Origin: an uncultured Clostridia bacterium
Lineage (GTDB): Bacteria; Bacillota; Clostridia; Oscillospirales; CAG-272
Reading direction: 5' to 3'
DNA length: 12,256 nt
NCBI GenBank assembly: GCA_945936265.1
Contig: CAMETB010000032.1
Span: forward strand, 1-12,256
The position numbers and the translations under genes are program-made. The notes beneath the pieces were generated by a model, which ran no database searches, was not told the origin of the DNA, and saw only the letters and a program-made list of their open reading frames with translations. How positions within the stretch are numbered: the first letter of the stretch is position 1; each line of letters starts with the position of its first letter. Below are positions 1 through 7,224 of this stretch, piece by piece.

Positions 1-495
1 CGATATAATGTCAGATGCCTCGACTCCCGTCTGTCCGACTACCCCCGGCGCAATGAGAGAAAGTTCGCAGCTGCCTATTGCGTCAAAAACAGGTCGGTTT
101 ACATCTTTCATATGTCTGGTGGCTGTCATTTTGTCTATGGTGAGGGGACCTAACGAGTCTGCCGTTATAAATCTGTTTCCGAGACCGGCAACAAGAATTT
201 TTGAAGCGTTCTTCGCACAATCGTCAAGTATATTTTTTATGTTTTGTCCGATGACGTGTCTGATTTTTGATATTTCTTCATCACTGTACATCCACACTTT
301 CCCGCATGAGAGAGTTATATATTTCCCTATTTTTTTCCCCGTCTTTTTTTCGCCTCTTTCGTTTCGGACTTCGGTTTTGATAACTTCTACTCCTTCGCAT
401 GTGTCGATGTCTATACTCACGCCGTCAAAAACTCCTTTTTTTATTCCGCACGGCATTGATTCGCAGGCAAGATCGGTTCTTGCATAATTTTTCAA
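1..495 (-). CDS. gpr: GPR endopeptidase (germination protease), N-terminal part, runs off the window
   Basis: Spore protease (aspartic-type family A25) that degrades small acid-soluble spore proteins during germination. It is made as a zymogen in the forespore. The minus strand is open for 165 codons and gives the family hallmarks: RTDLA at residues 6-10, VAGLGN at 102-107, T..DSLGP at 111-117, TATRH at 124-128 and IAPGVVGQTGVEASDII at 148-164. Asp113 in the GLGN/DSLGP region is the likely counterpart of one of the two catalytic aspartates; the second would lie outside the window. I chose the TTG start at 495 because GGGGGTG sits 5-6 bases upstream; an in-frame GTG at 504 is an alternative with no room for that site. 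The gene is divergent from the DUF4364 gene. I saw no convincing sigma-G or sigma-F promoter in the 95-base gap. The C-terminal half is missing only because the window ends. Confidence 0.93.
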   Translation of the reverse strand, partial: MKNYARTDLACESMPCGIKKGVFDGVSIDIDTCEGVEVIKTEVRNERGEKKTGKKIGKYITLSCGKVWMYSDEEISKIRHVIGQNIKNILDDCAKNASKILVAGLGNRFITADSLGPLTIDKMTATRHMKDVNRPVFDAIGSCELSLIAPGVVGQTGVEASDIIS

Positions 496-528
496 ACTTT
501 TCACCCCCGAAATATTTTTATGTAAATG

Positions 529-557
529 TTGATAAATCGAAAAAAATGTGTTATTAT
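529..557 (+). promoter_or_regulatory. Sigma-A-type promoter of the DUF4364 gene
   Basis: TTGATA (529-534) and TATTAT (552-557) are separated by exactly 17 bases. This places a start site near 564 and gives a leader of about 27 bases before the ATG at 591. It lies in the divergent gap between gpr and the DUF4364 gene. Confidence 0.65.
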
Positions 558-590
558 ATTTTTTGTACGAAAGCCAAGGAGATAAAGAAG

Positions 591-1142
591 ATGGAAATAC
601 CGATGAAAGATCCCAACGAGATAAAGGTTTTTATCTTATACCTGATGGAAAGAATCGGGTATCCGCTCAGACTTAACGATGTCTGCGGGATACTCTATCA
701 GGAAAATATAGTCAGTTATTTTGAGTGTGCAGAATGCTTTACCAAGCTTATTGACGCAGGGCATGTTATCGAGAAGGAAAAGGACGAGAACGGAGAGAGT
801 CTTTACATAGTTTCAGATACGGGCAGGAGAATAGCCGAGGGACTTAACGATACGCTCCCGTCCGTTATAAAAGAGGCAAGTTACAGGAGCGCTATCCGTC
901 ACCTTTCATTTCAAAAAAGAGGAGCGGTTATTGACTGTTACGCAAAGCAACGAGAAAACGGAAAATATTACGTACATTGCGAGATAACCGAACACGGAAC
1001 TATGGTACTTGACATAAACATAGAGGTGGATACAAAAATCGAAGCGGAGAGAATGCTCCATAATTTCAGGCGCCGCCCCGAGATAGTCTTTCAGGGGACC
1101 CTTGCTTTGGTCTCCGGCGAGAGAAATTACATATTTGAATAG
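591..1142 (+). CDS. DUF4364 family winged-helix protein
   Basis: This 183-residue protein matches the clostridial DUF4364 family, whose members carry an N-terminal PadR/MarR-like winged helix. Their function is not established. Residues 8-85 (motifs FILYLMERIGYPL, LTKLIDAGHVIE-like, LYIVSDTGRRIAEGL) fit three helices followed by a beta wing. IPSSIKE-like LPSVIKE at about residues 88-94 marks the domain end typical of the family. The remainder (about 95-183) is a mixed alpha/beta region with no recognised catalytic motif. The start at 591 is chosen over upstream in-frame ATGs because AAGGAG (576-581) lies 9 bases before it and the promoter at 529-557 lies downstream of any earlier start. It appears to be a single-gene unit; the following sigma gene has its own promoter. 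A role as a DNA-binding regulator is inference from fold only. Confidence 0.85.
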   Translation: MEIPMKDPNEIKVFILYLMERIGYPLRLNDVCGILYQENIVSYFECAECFTKLIDAGHVIEKEKDENGESLYIVSDTGRRIAEGLNDTLPSVIKEASYRSAIRHLSFQKRGAVIDCYAKQRENGKYYVHCEITEHGTMVLDINIEVDTKIEAERMLHNFRRRPEIVFQGTLALVSGERNYIFE

Positions 1143-1232
1143 GATTTTTGCAAAATTTGTTCTGTTTTGTCGAAGTTGTACAAAAAACAATCAAAAAATA
1201 TTGAAAAAATCTAAAAAAATATAGAAAAGCAC

Positions 1233-1260
1233 TTGACAAAATAAAAAAAAGTATTATAAT
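1233..1260 (+). promoter_or_regulatory. Near-perfect sigma-A promoter of the sigma-factor gene
   Basis: TTGACA (1233-1238) and TATAAT (1255-1260) are both perfect hexamers with a 16-base spacer, in an A-rich tract (about 1190-1250) that could act as an UP element. The expected start is near 1267, giving a short leader before the ATG at 1290. This implies strong vegetative transcription. Confidence 0.85.
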
Positions 1261-1289
1261 GAAAGTTAGATATTAAGTTTTGGAGCGCT

Positions 1290-1844
1290 ATGGACGAAAT
1301 TAACGAACTTATAACGGAAGCAAAAAACGGGAACGGTGACGCGTTTGAAAAAATCTGCGCAAAGTATGCGGGTTTAATAAGTAGTATGTCCCGAAAGTAC
1401 TCCGATATGTGTCAGTCTCACAGGGGAGATAACGAGGATTTCCTTCAGGAAGCCAAGATGGCATTTTACAATGCCACGATGACTTATGATACAGAAAACG
1501 TGAACGTTTCGTTCGGTGCTTACGCAAAAGTTTGCATAAGAAATCGATTGATTTCATGCGTTCGGATGCTCAATTCCAAAAAGAGACAAAAAAGTGAACT
1601 TTGCGAGAAATACAGTGATGACAGCCTGCAAGACGATGTACTTAAAAAGGAACTCGGCAAAAAGATGATGCAACTTGCAGACGATAAACTTTCACCCTAT
1701 GAAAAAAAGATATTTATGTTTTATGCCGCAGGGCAGAAGGCAAAGGAAATATCCGCTAATACGGGTAAGAGCGAAAAGTCCGTGAATAATGCGATTTATC
1801 GTATCAAATCAAAGCTGAAACGGACTGTGAAAGACGATACTTAG
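1290..1844 (+). CDS. Short sigma-70 family RNA polymerase sigma factor, sigma-H-like
   Basis: Encodes 184 residues with the two sigma-70 domains of an alternative sigma factor, which would direct RNA polymerase to a specific promoter set. Region 2 spans about residues 15-98: GDNEDFLQEAKMAFYNA at 46-62 is the core-binding segment, and VSFGAYAKVCIRNRLIS at 73-89 is the -10 recognition part. Region 4 spans about 134-180: LSPYEKKIFMFYAAG, then the helix-turn-helix KAKEISANTGKSEKSVNNAIYR. The ending, with N-x-I-Y-R-I-K-S-K-L, resembles the sigma-H pattern (SIDNALQRVKRKLE). Sigma-H of Bacillus is about 218 residues; here the inter-domain linker is shorter. An rlmB gene close by recalls the Firmicutes rlmB-yacP-sigH neighbourhood. 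GGAG at 1282-1285 lies only 4 bases before the ATG. A divergent stress or sporulation sigma factor is the safest reading; identity with SpoVG-controlling sigma-H is not proven. Confidence 0.85.
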   Translation: MDEINELITEAKNGNGDAFEKICAKYAGLISSMSRKYSDMCQSHRGDNEDFLQEAKMAFYNATMTYDTENVNVSFGAYAKVCIRNRLISCVRMLNSKKRQKSELCEKYSDDSLQDDVLKKELGKKMMQLADDKLSPYEKKIFMFYAAGQKAKEISANTGKSEKSVNNAIYRIKSKLKRTVKDDT

Positions 1845-1887
1845 CGTATGCTTTGTATAAATTTTAACCTAAACGAGGAGAGTCGAG

Positions 1888-2163
1888 ATGTTCCAGGACA
1901 AGACATTGAAGTGCAAGGATTGCGGGCAGGAGTTTGTTTTCACCGCAGGTGAGCAGGAATTCTATCAGGAGAAAGGATTCCAGAACGAGCCTCAGAGATG
2001 TAAGGCTTGCAGGGATGCGAAGAAGAATGCGGCAAAAGCACCCAGAGAAATGTTCACCACCGTTTGCGCAAAATGCGGAAAAGAAGCAAAGGTTCCTTTT
2101 GAGCCGTCGAGCGATAGACCTGTCTATTGCAGCGAGTGCTTCGCAGAAATGAAGAATCACTAA
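1888..2163 (+). CDS. Small double zinc-ribbon protein (CxxC-x17-CxxC type)
   Basis: A 91-residue protein with four CxxC pairs: C9/C12 with C38/C41, and C60/C63 with C81/C84. The second set has exactly 17 residues between pairs, matching the known CxxC-x17-CxxC zinc-ribbon family. The first set fits the probable zinc-binding domain that often precedes it. Two zinc ions, one per set, are expected. The function of the family is unknown; nucleic acid or protein binding is inference. GAGGAG (1875-1880) lies 7 bases before the ATG. The gene follows the sigma gene by 43 bases without a terminator, so it is probably cotranscribed. A TATAAA at about 1856 has no clear -35 partner. Transcription ends at the strong hairpin downstream. 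Confidence 0.85.
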   Translation: MFQDKTLKCKDCGQEFVFTAGEQEFYQEKGFQNEPQRCKACRDAKKNAAKAPREMFTTVCAKCGKEAKVPFEPSSDRPVYCSECFAEMKNH

Positions 2164-2215
2164 TTTGAGTTTTCAGGGCGCAGTCCCCGTAATAGATGAG
2201 ATTTAGGATTTGACG

Positions 2216-2261
2216 AAAAATAAGTCTTTACTTCGGTAGGGACTTATTTTTTTGTTTTTTT
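2216..2261 (+). terminator. Rho-independent terminator with a UUCG tetraloop
   Basis: A 16-base-pair stem (2216-2231 with 2236-2251, including two G-U pairs) is closed by C(UUCG)G, an exceptionally stable loop, and followed by a T-rich tract to 2261. It ends the sigma factor/zinc-ribbon transcript. Confidence 0.9.
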
Positions 2262-2270
2262 AAAAAATAC

Positions 2271-2299
2271 TGTACAAATAAAATATTATATGATAAAAT
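2271..2299 (+). promoter_or_regulatory. Probable promoter of the rlmB region, extended -10
   Basis: TGTACA (2271-2276) stands 17 bases before TAAAAT (2294-2299), and TGA immediately precedes the latter as an extended -10 element. It lies just after the terminator and 39 bases before the TTG start. Match to consensus is moderate. Confidence 0.5.
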
Positions 2300-2337
2300 A
2301 ACTATGTATATACATAATCTTGTGTGAGGAAAAAAAC

Positions 2338-3127
2338 TTGAACAACAAAAAATACGGGCAGGAAAAAAGAAAAGCAATAAAAGTACCGGAAAAGTACTGC
2401 GATCAAAAATCGAGAGGCGAGGCGCAAAGCAGTGACGAGCCATCCGGTGTGGTAGCCGGAAGGAACGCAGTTTCGGAACTCCTTAAATCCGGAAGAGCAA
2501 TAGACAAGGTCTATGTAAGAAAGGGTGAGCGCGAGGGGTCCGTTACCGTAATTGTTGCAAAGGCGATAGAAAAGGGGATTCCCGTAGTGGAGGTCGAGCT
2601 TTCCAAACTTGATTTTATATCAGGCGGGGCAAACCACCAGGGCATCGTCGCAATGGCTGCAATGAAGGAATATGTAAGCGTTGACGATATACTTGATATA
2701 GCAGAAAAAAGAGGAGAAAAACCCCTTATAGTTATCGCCGATTCAATAGAGGATCCGCATAATCTCGGCGCGCTTATAAGATGTGCCGAATGCGCAGGCG
2801 CTCACGGTATTATAATTCCAAAGAGGCATGCCGTAGGCATTACGCCGGCGGTCTATAAATCCTCAGCCGGTGCGATAGAGTATATGGCTGTTGCAAAAGT
2901 GTCAAACATTGCAACTACAATAGAGTATCTCAAAGAAAAGGGTCTTTGGATATTTGCCTGCGAGGCAGGAGGGACTCCGTATTATGAGACTGATTTTAAC
3001 TGTCCTCATAAAAGAGAGGAGCGACTTTACCGTTTCAATACCGATGTACGGAAAGGTAAATTCTCTCAACGTATCTACGGCGGCGTCGGTAATCCTTTGC
3101 CACGCTGCAAGAATGCAACGCGAGTAA
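2338..3127 (+). pseudogene. rlmB: 23S rRNA (guanosine-2'-O)-methyltransferase RlmB/TrmH-type, disrupted by an internal deletion
   Basis: SPOUT-class rRNA 2'-O-methyltransferase. Residues 37-108 form the L30e-like substrate-binding domain (VVAGRNAVSELL, GANHQGIVA). SPOUT motif 1 is DPHNLGALIRCAECAGAHG at 139-157, with N142 and R148. The frame is normal up to ETDFNCP (residue 223). The natural C-terminus then reappears in another frame from 3005 to the TAA at 3125-3127: LIKERSDFTVSIP followed by MYGKVNSLNVSTAAS, which is motif 3. Comparison with the family suggests that about 44 bases are missing at the 3004/3005 junction (any deletion here must be 2 modulo 3). They would encode the SAM-binding motif 2 (typically a G-S-E-G-x-G stretch). 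As written, translation runs on in the wrong frame to 3186, past the next start codon. The TTG at 2338 has GAGG 8 bases upstream; the TTG at 2320 is less likely. Genuine gene death and an assembly or sequencing error both remain possible. Confidence 0.85.
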
Positions 3128-3161
3128 ATTTTTGTGTTTTTAATTTTACAGAGGTATTGCA

Positions 3162-5372
3162 ATGGAAGAAAAATACGATCAGATAAAAATGAATATTGAC
3201 GCCCCTGCGGAAAGTGAAAACGATAAGTATAAAAACCCGTTTTCGCATACCGAAAGTACGCCTGAACAAAGGAATACTCCAAGGGCATCTCACAGGTCGT
3301 CCTATGAAAACATAAAAATCGATGAGGAGATTTTTTCAAGCGAACCCGAACTTGACGACGACATAGAACTTGTATCTCCTAATGAGGAAATATTCAAAAA
3401 GGTCACAAGTCAGCTTAAAAATTCCGAAAAAGCGAACAACGATGTTGTCGGTTGGGCGCATGAGAGTGAAGAGAAGAATGATGACGATAATGTTAAACTT
3501 GATGATACATATGCAAGCACTGCTCAGACGGATCATCAGTTTATGGTGGCATTCGGAATAGGTGATTCCAGGGAGAGAACCCTTAATATAGACGACGGCA
3601 CAAATCAATCGACAACAGATATAGAAACCATGCAGGGTGATATACGCTCGGATTATTATGAATATACGGATCGTCAGCAGAGAAAAGAAATTATAGGAAT
3701 GTATAAGTATGCGAAGAAGAGCATGAAGACAAAAATAATCATCGCCTCGTTCTTCACATTCTTTGTCATGCTTATTGAAAATCTCTGGGTGTTCGGCAAC
3801 AATCTTTCAGGGATACTCAATGTGTCATCGCATCCGTATCTTCATTTCGTTATTGATTTTGTCTTCTTTGCGCTTTGCATTGCATGTGCATATGAACAGA
3901 TGTACCATGGAACAAAATCTATATCTTCAAGGAATTATATTCCGGAATCCGTAGCGGTAATTGCCGCCTCATGCGGAATAATTTATTCTTTGATAACGCT
4001 GATATGCATGTCGTTTGGAAAAGCTCCGAAGCTTTGCAATTTTCCCGCTTGTTTTATTGTTTTATGCTCTATAATATTTTCCTATATAAACGTTGTTCGT
4101 GAAAAATACGGTTTCAGCGTTGTTTCTTCAAAAGATACCAAATTTGTACTGACAAATGTTCCTAAAAGCGATTCCGAGCCGGAGCAGGAGACTTTCTCTA
4201 CTACCTCATGCGATTTTTGCGGCAATGTTGCACGCGTTGATAAGGTCGGATTCGTAAAGAATTATTTTGCAAATACCAATTCTTCTGTCGATATTCATAA
4301 ATATCTTGAAGTATTTTTTGCAATATCGGTACTTGTACCTGCGGTTTTTGCAATAATATCTCTTTTCAGAGGATTCGGATTTTACGATTCGATGGCGGTA
4401 TGGTATACGGGAATAATGCTTATGCTTCCTGTCGGGATACTATTTATGTACAGCGTTCCGTTTTTTATCGGCAACAGAAGACTGTTTGACGACGAGGTAT
4501 CGATAATAGGCGAGGAGGCTGTCGAGGAATTTGCAAAAGCCGATATAGTTTCGGTAAACGACACAACGGCGTTCCCTCCCTATAATGTAAAACTTCAGAA
4601 TCTCAATGTGTATAACGATTATAAACTTGAAAAGGTGCTTTATTATGCGGCAAGCGGATTCAGCGTTGTCGGCGGACCGCTCTCCGATGTTTTTGAAGTT
4701 GCTACAAGGGATGCTATGCCGAAGAGCCAGCGCGCGAAATACATTTGTTCCGGAAGAAGTTATCTCTGTGTTAAAATTGATAACGACACGGTTATTTTTG
4801 CCGATAAATACGGTATGAACTCCCAGGGAATAGAAGTCGGCTCCGAAAAGGAAGAGTCAGGCGATGTTTCCGTCATGTATATGGCGTGCAACGGAAAGCT
4901 CTGCGCAAGAATGTATATAAAATACAAGATTGACGAAGAGTTTGTAAAGACCGTAAAATCTCTCTCCAAAACTTCAACGGGGGTTGGAATAAGAACTTTT
5001 GATCCGAATATAAATAACGAACTGATAAAACGGCAGACCAATTTTAAAAAGGATGATTTGAGAGTCATAAAACTGACATCGGAGGAAGAGATACCGAAAA
5101 CAGTGGAAAAATCCGACGGAAAAATAGTTTCCAAGGGAGTTTCAAGATCGCTTCTCAAAGCGATCCCCGTTTGCAAGAGAATAGTCGGCACAAGAAAGGT
5201 AATAAAGGCAATAAAGTTAATTTCGGCATCGGTGGGTGCGATTCTGCTCGGATTTCTGGTATTCGGCAGAATAGGTTTTATAGCGTCCGCCTTCATAGTC
5301 GGATTTTATCTTGCGGGCATAGTTATTATGACGCTTATTACACTCGCAATGTTGCCCGGAACAAACGAATGA
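3162..5372 (+). CDS. Membrane protein resembling a degenerate P1B-type ATPase (predicted pseudoenzyme)
   Basis: A 736-residue protein. Residues 1-185 are acidic, polar and probably disordered. Hydrophobic segments lie at about 190-212, 226-246, 262-285, 293-313, 383-404, 412-436, 683-703 and 706-730. This is the 4+2+2 arrangement of P1B heavy-metal ATPases. From residue 421 the sequence aligns without gaps to the P1B core: the CPC position reads LPV (422-424), then IIGEEAVEEFAKADIV (448-463) in place of the usual GGEALE..A..DTVVFD. The DKTGT phosphorylation motif is replaced by N466-DTTA. The nucleotide-domain HP dipeptide becomes G505-P506, and the TGD loop becomes T612-F-D614. No TGE is seen in the short loop that replaces the A-domain (314-382), which holds a CxxC at 350-353, and no GDGxND is seen. 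Transport by phosphorylation therefore looks impossible; a sensor, scaffold or channel role is conjecture. AGAGGT (3150-3155) sets the start, and the next gene begins one base after the stop. The P-type kinship rests on my own motif comparison. Confidence 0.75.
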   Translation: MEEKYDQIKMNIDAPAESENDKYKNPFSHTESTPEQRNTPRASHRSSYENIKIDEEIFSSEPELDDDIELVSPNEEIFKKVTSQLKNSEKANNDVVGWAHESEEKNDDDNVKLDDTYASTAQTDHQFMVAFGIGDSRERTLNIDDGTNQSTTDIETMQGDIRSDYYEYTDRQQRKEIIGMYKYAKKSMKTKIIIASFFTFFVMLIENLWVFGNNLSGILNVSSHPYLHFVIDFVFFALCIACAYEQMYHGTKSISSRNYIPESVAVIAASCGIIYSLITLICMSFGKAPKLCNFPACFIVLCSIIFSYINVVREKYGFSVVSSKDTKFVLTNVPKSDSEPEQETFSTTSCDFCGNVARVDKVGFVKNYFANTNSSVDIHKYLEVFFAISVLVPAVFAIISLFRGFGFYDSMAVWYTGIMLMLPVGILFMYSVPFFIGNRRLFDDEVSIIGEEAVEEFAKADIVSVNDTTAFPPYNVKLQNLNVYNDYKLEKVLYYAASGFSVVGGPLSDVFEVATRDAMPKSQRAKYICSGRSYLCVKIDNDTVIFADKYGMNSQGIEVGSEKEESGDVSVMYMACNGKLCARMYIKYKIDEEFVKTVKSLSKTSTGVGIRTFDPNINNELIKRQTNFKKDDLRVIKLTSEEEIPKTVEKSDGKIVSKGVSRSLLKAIPVCKRIVGTRKVIKAIKLISASVGAILLGFLVFGRIGFIASAFIVGFYLAGIVIMTLITLAMLPGTNE

Positions 5373-5373
5373 T

Positions 5374-7224
5374 ATGCAAAAAGATATAAGTATGATTTTA
5401 AAGTCCGTTTCAAAGCCCGGGAGATATACCGGTGGCGAATTCGGACAGGTAATAAAAGATAAAAGCAAGGTAAATCTACGCATAGCGTTTGGCTTCCCCG
5501 ACACATACGAGATAGGGATGTCTAATCTCGGTGTGCGCCTTCTTTACGGTTCCCTTAACAGTATGGACGATGTATGGTGCGAAAGGGTTTATGCTCCGTG
5601 GCCGGATATGGAAGAGCAGATGAGGAATAACTCTATTCCTCTTTTCACTCTTGAAAGCAAAGACGGCGTAAAAGATTTTGATATAATCGCTTTCTCTCTC
5701 CAATATGAACTATGCTATACGACCGCCGTCAATATGATAGATCTTGCCGGACTTAAAATATTTGCGTCAGAAAGATCCGATGACGACCCCGTTATAATAG
5801 CAGGAGGTCCTTGTGCTTACAACGCCGAACCCGTTGCCGACTTTTTCGATATTTTCAGCATAGGCGAGGGCGAGGAGGCCTTGCCGGAACTTGCCTCTCT
5901 CTATCTTGAAATGAAAAAGAACGGCACTTATACGAAAAAATCATTTCTTCGCGAGGCCTCTCACTTAAAAGGCTTTTACGTTCCCTCACTTTATGATGTT
6001 GAGTACAACGATGACGGAACGATAAAAAGTTTCTCTCCAAAGTACGATGACGTGCCCGAAAAGGTCGAAAAAAGAATAATAGCCGACCTTAATACTTCAT
6101 ATTACCCCAAGAAACCCATTATTCCGTTCATCGAAGTCGTTCACGACAGAATAATGCTCGAAACGTTCAGAGGCTGTATAAGGGGCTGTCGTTTTTGCCA
6201 GGCGGGCGTTGTTTTCCGTCCCGTAAGAGAGAAAAGCGCCGAAGTGCTGAATGAGCAGGCAAAGGAAATATACAAAAATACCGGATATAACGAAATATCT
6301 TTATCGTCGCTTTCAATAAGCGATTATTCCTGCTTGCATGAGGCAACCGATATGCTCCTTGAATGGACAAACGACGCAAAAATAAATCTGTCGTTGCCGT
6401 CACTTCGCGCGGACAGTTTTACAAAGGAACTTATGGATAAGGTAAGCTCCATAAGATCCAGCGGGCTCACTTTTGCTCCGGAGGCGGGTACGCAAAGGCT
6501 GCGTGACGCAATAAACAAAAATCTTTATGAGAAAGACCTTATGAACGCGGTCCGCCTTGCTTTTGAGGGCGGTAAGAGCCAGGTAAAGCTTTATTTTATG
6601 AACGGACTGCCGACCGAGACATATGAAGATATTGAAGGTATCGCCGTGCTTGCAAAGCATGTGGTGGATGAGTATTATAAAATGCCCGAAAGACCGAAAA
6701 GGCCCGTCAGTGTTACAGTGAGCGTATCCTGCTTTGTCCCTAAGCCGCACACCCCTTTTCAGTGGGAACCGCAGGACAGCCTTGAATCCCTTACGGACAA
6801 GCAGAAATTCCTCGGCACAAAAATAACTGACAGAAAAATACGCTATAACTGGCACGACGCTAAAGTATCGAGGCTTGAGGCCGTTTTTGCAAAGGGCGAC
6901 AGACGTCTTTCAAAAGCAATCGCTTATGCGCAGAAAATCGGAGTCCGCTTTGACGCCTGGGATGAATATTTTGACTATGACAGATGGATGGATATATTCG
7001 ATAAGTGCGGCATAGATCCTTCTTTTTACGCAAACCGCAGAATGTCGTACGACGAGATACTGCCGTGGGACGTTATAGATACGGGCGTTACAAAGAGTTT
7101 TCTTATATCGGAGAGCAAAAAAGCATATGAGAATAAAACAACGCCGAACTGTAAGGAAAAATGCTCCGGGTGCGGAGCCTCAAGACTTGGAGGAGATGTA
7201 AGATGGTGCCCGAAGAAAATGTAA
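5374..7224 (+). CDS. B12-binding-domain radical SAM protein (TIGR03960 family)
   Basis: A 616-residue radical SAM enzyme of the family that pairs with DUF2344 proteins; its substrate is unknown. The N-terminal 250 residues are cobalamin-binding-like (GMSNLGVRLLYGSLN, IIAFSLQYELCYTTAVNMI, IIAGGPCAYNAEPVADFFD, SIGEGEEALPEL). The radical SAM cluster motif CxxxCxxC is C268, C272 and C275 in FRGCIRGCRFCQAG. Later conserved blocks are FAPEAGTQRLRDAINKN and LYFMNGLPTETYEDI. A cysteine-rich tail (CKEKCSGCGASRLGG...WC) ends the protein and may hold a further metal site. Length is typical for the stand-alone form. The start at 5374 follows the upstream stop by one base with no clear ribosome binding site, so translational coupling is likely; the ATG at 5392 is an alternative, and it starts closer to the conserved KPGRY block. 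B12 dependence is inferred from family membership. Confidence 0.92.
   Translation: MQKDISMILKSVSKPGRYTGGEFGQVIKDKSKVNLRIAFGFPDTYEIGMSNLGVRLLYGSLNSMDDVWCERVYAPWPDMEEQMRNNSIPLFTLESKDGVKDFDIIAFSLQYELCYTTAVNMIDLAGLKIFASERSDDDPVIIAGGPCAYNAEPVADFFDIFSIGEGEEALPELASLYLEMKKNGTYTKKSFLREASHLKGFYVPSLYDVEYNDDGTIKSFSPKYDDVPEKVEKRIIADLNTSYYPKKPIIPFIEVVHDRIMLETFRGCIRGCRFCQAGVVFRPVREKSAEVLNEQAKEIYKNTGYNEISLSSLSISDYSCLHEATDMLLEWTNDAKINLSLPSLRADSFTKELMDKVSSIRSSGLTFAPEAGTQRLRDAINKNLYEKDLMNAVRLAFEGGKSQVKLYFMNGLPTETYEDIEGIAVLAKHVVDEYYKMPERPKRPVSVTVSVSCFVPKPHTPFQWEPQDSLESLTDKQKFLGTKITDRKIRYNWHDAKVSRLEAVFAKGDRRLSKAIAYAQKIGVRFDAWDEYFDYDRWMDIFDKCGIDPSFYANRRMSYDEILPWDVIDTGVTKSFLISESKKAYENKTTPNCKEKCSGCGASRLGGDVRWCPKKM

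Noticed and set aside
8..487. Plus-strand open frame of 159 codons
   Set aside because: It is antisense to gpr. Its protein has no recognisable motif, while the minus strand carries a run of conserved GPR blocks.
399..590. Longer N-terminus for the DUF4364 gene
   Set aside because: It would overlap gpr, precede the promoter at 529-557, and add non-family sequence. AAGGAG before 591 supports the shorter form.
496..590. Sigma-G promoter for gpr
   Set aside because: The expected hexamers at suitable spacing were not found on the minus strand; only AT-rich sequence is present.
1143..1230. Terminator after the DUF4364 gene
   Set aside because: The tract is A/T-rich, but I could not form a stable stem followed by a T-run.
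2320..2337. TTG at 2320 as the rlmB start
   Set aside because: It has no ribosome binding site, and the GAGG used by the TTG at 2338 would lie inside the coding region.
3128..3186. Out-of-frame end of the rlmB reading frame as a real C-terminus
   Set aside because: The family C-terminus is present in another frame and stops at 3127. The extension overlaps the next gene and has no similarity to the family.
4760..5296. Minus-strand frame of 178 codons
   Set aside because: It lies within the membrane protein gene, whose frame shows domain structure, and it has no ribosome binding site or conserved motif.
6400..6855. Minus-strand frame of 151 codons
   Set aside because: It is antisense to the well-supported radical SAM gene.
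7161..7202. Upstream ATG for the DUF2344 protein
   Set aside because: The leader is not conserved, and GGAGGAG correctly positions the ATG at 7203.
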